A stretch of DNA of 63,347 nucleotides from Pseudomonas sp. CBZ-4 (lineage in GTDB: Bacteria; Pseudomonadota; Gammaproteobacteria; Pseudomonadales; Pseudomonadaceae): positions 1-63,347 of the forward strand of contig NZ_ANNV01000063.1 of assembly GCF_000346755.1 (NCBI RefSeq). The letters run 5' to 3'. Below the pieces are notes generated by a model. It was not told the origin of the DNA, ran no database searches, and saw only the letters and a list, made by a program, of their open reading frames with translations. Position numbers and translations under genes: made by a program. Below, piece after piece: positions 59,466 through 63,347 of this stretch (position 1 is its first letter; every line of letters begins with the position of its first letter).

Positions 59466-61130
59466 TCAGCCGCGGTGACGACCGCGGAAATAGTTGATCA
59501 AGCCTTGGGTCGAGGCGTCATCTGCCACGGCTTCTTCGGCGCCGGTCAGGCGGTTGTACACGCCCTTGCCCAGCTCTTTGCCCAACTCCACGCCCCATTG
59601 GTCGAAGGCGTTGATGCCCCAGATCACGCTCTGCACGAACACCTTGTGCTCGTACATGGCCACCAGTGCGCCGAGGCGACGCGGGCTGATGCGTTCCACC
59701 ACCAGGGTGTTGCTCGGGCGGTTGCCCGGGATCACCTTGTGCGGCGCCAGCTTCTGCACGTCTTCTTCGGCGATGCCCTTGTCGCGCAGCTCGGCTTCGG
59801 CTTCGCTGCGGGTCTTGCCGAGCATCAGCGCCTGGCTTTGCGACAGGCAGTTGGCGTACAGCCACTGATGGTGGTCGGACACCGGGTTGAAGCTGACAAT
59901 CGGCACGATAAAGTCGGCCGGGATCAGTTGGGTCCCCTGGTGCAGCAACTGGTGGTAAGCGTGCTGGCCGTTACAGCCGACGCCGCCCCAGATCACCGGG
60001 CCGGTATCGGTGGACACCGGCGTGCCGTCCTGGCGCACGCTCTTGCCGTTGGATTCCATGTCCAGCTGTTGCAAGTGCTTGGTGATGTTGCGCAGGTAGT
60101 GGTCGTACGGCAGGATCGCGTGGCTCTGCGCGCCCCAGAAGTTGCCGTACCACACGCCCAGCAGGCCCAGCAGCACCGGCATGTTCTGTTCGAACGGGGC
60201 GTTCTGGAAGTGCTGGTCCATGGTGTAGGCACCGGACAGCAGTTCCTTGAAGTTGGACATACCGATGGCCAGGGCAATCGGCAAACCGATGGCCGACCAC
60301 AGCGAGTAACGGCCGCCGACCCAGTCCCACATCGGGAAGATGTTTTCTTCGCGGATACCGAACGCCACGGCCGCCGCGTTGTTGCTCGATACGGCGATGA
60401 AGTGGCGGTATAACTCGGCTTCCGAGCCACCCTGGGCCAGGTACCAGGCGCGGGCGGCCTGGGCATTTTTCAGGGTTTCGAGGGTGTTGAAGGATTTCGA
60501 CGAGACGATAAACAGCGTGGTCTCGGCGCGCAGCTTCATGGTCAGTTCGTGGAACTCACTGCCGTCGATATTCGCCAGGTAGTGGCAGCGCACGCCTTTG
60601 TGGGCGTAGGACAGCAGCGCTTCGGAGACCAGCTCCGGGCCGAGGAACGAGCCACCGATGCCGATGTTCACCACGTCGGTGATCGGCTTCTCGGTGTAGC
60701 CACGCCACAGGCCGTCGTGGATGCGGCCGACCAGGTCAGTGATCTGGTTCAGCACCTTGTGCACGTCCGGCATGATGTTCACGCCGTTGACCGACAGCTT
60801 GTCACCCACCGGGCGGCGCAGCGCGGTGTGCAGGGCAGGGCGGCCCTCGGACGAGTTGACCGGCTCGCCCGCGTACAGCGAGTTGATCGCGGCCTTGAGG
60901 TCGACTTCCTTGGCCAGGGCCACCAGCAAATCACGGGTTTCGCTGGTGATCAGGTTTTTCGAGTAATCGAGGAAAAGTCCGCAGCTGCTCAAGGTGAATT
61001 GGGAAAAACGCTGGGGATCGGCATTGAACGCGTCGCGCATGCTGAAATCCTGCATGGCTTGGCGGTGTTGATTGAGCGCTTGCCAGGCGGGCAGAGCGGT
61101 AACGTCATGAGGAGTGCGGTAGTACGCCAT
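59466..61130 (-). CDS. pgi: Glucose-6-phosphate isomerase
   Basis: A 554-residue isomerase of glucose-6-phosphate and fructose-6-phosphate. The ATG at 61130 gives [19 protein letters not shown], the normal start; frames reaching 61205 extend into the leader. Signature sequences are [31 protein letters not shown], the catalytic Glu in [11 protein letters not shown] context, and [20 protein letters not shown]. In Pseudomonas it operates in gluconeogenesis and the hexose cycle, since phosphofructokinase is lacking. It lies 213 bases downstream of panC. Confidence 0.97.
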   Translation of the reverse strand: MAYYRTPHDVTALPAWQALNQHRQAMQDFSMRDAFNADPQRFSQFTLSSCGLFLDYSKNLITSETRDLLVALAKEVDLKAAINSLYAGEPVNSSEGRPALHTALRRPVGDKLSVNGVNIMPDVHKVLNQITDLVGRIHDGLWRGYTEKPITDVVNIGIGGSFLGPELVSEALLSYAHKGVRCHYLANIDGSEFHELTMKLRAETTLFIVSSKSFNTLETLKNAQAARAWYLAQGGSEAELYRHFIAVSSNNAAAVAFGIREENIFPMWDWVGGRYSLWSAIGLPIALAIGMSNFKELLSGAYTMDQHFQNAPFEQNMPVLLGLLGVWYGNFWGAQSHAILPYDHYLRNITKHLQQLDMESNGKSVRQDGTPVSTDTGPVIWGGVGCNGQHAYHQLLHQGTQLIPADFIVPIVSFNPVSDHHQWLYANCLSQSQALMLGKTRSEAEAELRDKGIAEEDVQKLAPHKVIPGNRPSNTLVVERISPRRLGALVAMYEHKVFVQSVIWGINAFDQWGVELGKELGKGVYNRLTGAEEAVADDASTQGLINYFRGRHRG

Positions 61131-61295
61131 CGCTGCGGGTTTCCTTTTATTACGGGGACTGCCTTTAGGACACTTCAAAGCCCGGAACGTCCTGCCTCTC
61201 ATCAAGCGGCGGGTTCCAGACAGCGCTAACCAAGAGCGCAGGGCGATTACATTAAACCTAGCGTGTGAACTTGTCTTGGCTTTGTCTGCGCTGTG

Positions 61296-61317
61296 GCCGG
61301 TACTTTTTTATACCGGC
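61296..61317 (-). terminator. Hairpin behind panC
   Basis: GCCGGTA (61296-61302) and TACCGGC (61311-61317) around CTTTTTTA lie 27 bases behind the panC stop. The T-run is in the loop, so this may be a weak or partial terminator. Confidence 0.5.
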
Positions 61318-61343
61318 ACGGCAGGGAGGGCAACAGGCGAGGG

Positions 61344-62195
61344 TCAGTTGAGGTTCAGATGCAGGTTATCGATGAGGCGAGTTGTGCCCAGGTAGGCTGC
61401 GACGAGGATCACCACATCGCGGTCTTCAGGGGTTGCCGGGCGCAGGTTTACGCCTTGACGCACTTCGAGGTAGTCCATGCGCAGGCCGGCGGCTTCGATC
61501 TGCTGGATCTGTTCGGCGCGCAGCTTGGCGAAGTCGTGGTCACCGGCTTGGATGGCTGCGGCAATCTGGCTGAGGCTGCGGTACAGCACCGGCGCGATGG
61601 CGCGCTGTTCTGCGCTGAGGTAACCGTTGCGCGACGACAGCGCCAGGCCGTCCTCGGCGCGCACGGTGGGCTCGCCGATGATCTGGATCGGCATGTTCAG
61701 GTCCTGCACCATGGCGCGGATCACGGCCAGTTGCTGGTAGTCCTTCTGGCCAAATACCGCGATGTCCGGCTGGACCATGTTGAACAGCTTGCTCACCACG
61801 GTCGCCACGCCTTCGAAGTGCCCCGGACGGCTGGCGCCGCACAGGCCTTCCGACAGGTGTGGCACGCTGACGCGAGTCTGGCCAGTGGTGCCGCCGGGGT
61901 ACATTTCCTCGACGGTGGGCGCGAACAGCAGGTTGCAGCCGGCTTGCAGGAGCTTTTCCTGGTCAGCGGCCAGGGTGCGCGGATAGGTATCCAGGTCTTC
62001 GCCGGCGCCGAACTGCAGCGGGTTGACGAAAATACTCGCGACCACGAAGTCCGCTTGCTGCGCGGCCTTGGTCACCAGGGTGGCGTGGCCGCTGTGCAGG
62101 TTGCCCATGGTCGGTACAAAGCCGATGCGTTTGCCGGCGTTGCGGGCGTGGGTTACTGCGGCCCGCAGTTCGCGTAGGGTTTTGACCGTGTTCAT
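61344..62195 (-). CDS. panC: Pantothenate synthetase
   Basis: A 283-residue enzyme joining pantoate and beta-alanine with ATP. It belongs to the nucleotidyltransferase fold: [14 protein letters not shown] carries the HxGH motif, [12 protein letters not shown] follows, and [17 protein letters not shown] contains the KMSKS-like loop. The start overlaps the panB stop by four bases (62192-62195). The pair makes pantothenate, the coenzyme A precursor. Confidence 0.98.
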   Translation of the reverse strand: MNTVKTLRELRAAVTHARNAGKRIGFVPTMGNLHSGHATLVTKAAQQADFVVASIFVNPLQFGAGEDLDTYPRTLAADQEKLLQAGCNLLFAPTVEEMYPGGTTGQTRVSVPHLSEGLCGASRPGHFEGVATVVSKLFNMVQPDIAVFGQKDYQQLAVIRAMVQDLNMPIQIIGEPTVRAEDGLALSSRNGYLSAEQRAIAPVLYRSLSQIAAAIQAGDHDFAKLRAEQIQQIEAAGLRMDYLEVRQGVNLRPATPEDRDVVILVAAYLGTTRLIDNLHLNLN

Positions 62196-62992
62196 GCAGA
62201 GAATCCGTGTTCGGCGCCGGGGAAGGTCACGCCTTTGACTTCGCTGACGTAGGCGCTGAGGGCGGCGTGGATGCTGTCCTGGCCGGTCATGAAGTTCTTC
62301 ACGAACTTCGGCACGCGGCCGGAAATCGACAGGCCGAGCATGTCGTGAACCACGAGCACTTGGCCATCGGTGGCCGAGCCCGCGCCAATGCCGATCACCG
62401 GCACCTTGACGGCCTGGGTGATCTCGGCGGCCAACTCACTCGGCACGCACTCCAGCAAGATCATCGCCGCGCCCGCTTGTTCCAGAGCGATGGCATCGGC
62501 ACGCATCTGCCGCGCCTGCGCTTCGTTGCGGCCTTGCACCTTGTAGCCACCGAGGACATTCACCGACTGCGGCGTCAGGCCCATGTGTACGCACACCGGT
62601 ACGCCGCGCTCAGCGAGCAGGCGCACCGACTCGGCGAGCCACAGGGCGCCTTCGACCTTGATCATGTGCGCGCCGGCCTGCATCAGCTTGCCCGCGTTCT
62701 GGAAGGTCTGTTCGAGGGTGGCGTACGCCATGAACGGCAGGTCGGCGATGATGAAGGCACCATCGTTGCCGCGCTTGACGCTGGCGGTGTGGTAGGCAAG
62801 TTCATCGGTGGTAACAGGCAAGGTGCTGTCATTCCCTTGAAGAACCATGCCCAGGGAGTCGCCCACCAGTAACACTTCAACCCCGGCCTGGCAGCTGGCG
62901 TGGGCGAAGGTGGCGTCATAGCAGGTCAGCATGGTGATTTTTTCACCTTTGAGCTTGAGGCTCTGCAAGGTGGTCAGGGTAATGTCTGGCAT
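62192..62992 (-). CDS. panB: Ketopantoate hydroxymethyltransferase
   Basis: A 266-residue TIM-barrel enzyme transferring a hydroxymethyl group from methylene-tetrahydrofolate to alpha-ketoisovalerate. Conserved parts are [41 protein letters not shown]-type loop at about 115 and [19 protein letters not shown]. The start at 62992 is preceded by GAGGA. In Pseudomonas it usually follows pcnB and folK, which would lie outside the right edge. Confidence 0.98.
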   Translation of the reverse strand: MPDITLTTLQSLKLKGEKITMLTCYDATFAHASCQAGVEVLLVGDSLGMVLQGNDSTLPVTTDELAYHTASVKRGNDGAFIIADLPFMAYATLEQTFQNAGKLMQAGAHMIKVEGALWLAESVRLLAERGVPVCVHMGLTPQSVNVLGGYKVQGRNEAQARQMRADAIALEQAGAAMILLECVPSELAAEITQAVKVPVIGIGAGSATDGQVLVVHDMLGLSISGRVPKFVKNFMTGQDSIHAALSAYVSEVKGVTFPGAEHGFSA

Positions 62993-63260
62993 GAAAAGGG
63001 TCCTCGTTCAGGCGCTTGGAAACAGCGAGTAACGCGCGTGAGTCTTCGTTTATACAGGCGCACTGTCTTGAGAGCAGTGCTTATAAGGCCTGGATTGCGC
63101 CCTTTAGCGCCGGGTTGGCGGCAGCGGGACGCCTATAGTCGTGAGGAGGGCACGGGAAGTCAATTGGATGTGTTACCGCATTGTTACGAGGGGGGTGTTA
63201 CCCGTGTTACTGATGCGATTCAGCCTGTGGATAGGGTTTTTAGAACACGGGAGGTCAAAG
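62993..63260. other. Intergenic region upstream of panB
   Basis: About 270 bases without a convincing gene between panB and the REPIN. It contains four direct copies of TGTTAC at 63171, 63182, 63196 and 63205. This region probably holds the panB promoter. Confidence 0.4.
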
Positions 63261-63346
63261 GTGGGAGCTGGCTTGCCTGCGATAGCGGTGGGTCAGCCAA
63301 GTCTGTGTAGCTGACCCACCGCTATCGCAGGCAAGCCAGCTCCCAC
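63261..63346. repeat. REPIN with perfect 37-bp arms
   Basis: The arms 63261-63297 and 63310-63346 are exact inverted copies of 37 bases around a 12-base loop. Each starts with the REP-type GTGGGAGCTGGCTTGCC. The sequence differs from the REPIN at 52334 (GAGCTGGC against GAGCGGGC), so it belongs to another REP subtype. It ends one base before the window edge. Confidence 0.92.
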
Positions 63347-63347
63347 A

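Overview
The window is a chromosomal segment of a fluorescent Pseudomonas (P. fluorescens group). I infer this from the close protein-level resemblance of the housekeeping genes to that group, the gene order (grpE-dnaK-dnaJ-dapB-carA-carB-greA; ftsH-folP-glmM-tpiA-secG; tRNA-fMet-rimP-nusA-infB-rbfA-truB-rpsO-pnp; panB-panC-pgi-acs), and the typical P. fluorescens REP/REPIN repeats at 52.3 kb and 63.3 kb.

Region 1 (1 to about 13996) is an integrated mobile element of which only the integrase-proximal end is visible. A P4-type tyrosine integrase (12618-13823, minus) abuts the 3' end of the tmRNA gene ssrA (13997-14393, minus), a common island insertion site. The element carries a restriction-modification protein of the single-polypeptide Type ISP kind (7573-12477), an AlpA-like regulator translationally coupled to a RepA-like AAA ATPase (6880-7095 and 5825-6880), a serine recombinase (4143-4718) divergent from an integrase-like protein lacking some catalytic residues (2942-3916), a lipoprotein, and a probable MobI-type mobilisation protein (1197-1658). 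It also holds an uncatalogued 39-residue membrane protein (2747-2866) and several non-coding repeat structures: five copies of an 11-mer behind mobI, four copies of a 12-mer behind the ATPase gene, and a perfect palindrome between the two recombinase genes. Together they suggest a mobilisable, possibly self-replicating element with a phage-defence cargo. The far attachment site is not in the window.

Region 2 (14.5-24.8 kb): a small exported protein, a lactate locus (lldP, an FAD/Fe-S D-lactate dehydrogenase and divergent lldR, without an lldD gene), smpB, ratA-ratB, bamE divergent from fur, and recN behind a LexA box. SmpB and tmRNA, partners in ribosome rescue, lie about 6 kb apart.

Region 3 (25-35.5 kb): heat-shock genes grpE (with a sigma-32 promoter), dnaK and dnaJ, followed by dapB, carA-carB (with a terminator-like hairpin in the carA leader), greA and a small membrane protein.

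Region 4 (35.5-51.3 kb): yhbY, rlmE, ftsH, folP, glmM, tpiA, secG, tRNA-Leu(GAG), tRNA-fMet, rimP-nusA-infB, rbfA-truB, rpsO and pnp. This is the core transcription, translation, RNA-decay and envelope gene cluster, all on the plus strand except yhbY.

Region 5 (51.3-63.3 kb): a two-BON-domain exported protein behind a consensus sigma-54 promoter with an upstream inverted repeat, a REPIN, then minus-strand genes for a DUF748/AsmA-like protein, an RlmI-like methyltransferase, an MpaB-family protein, acetyl-CoA synthetase, phosphoglucose isomerase and the pantothenate pair panB-panC. The window closes on a second REPIN with perfectly matched arms.
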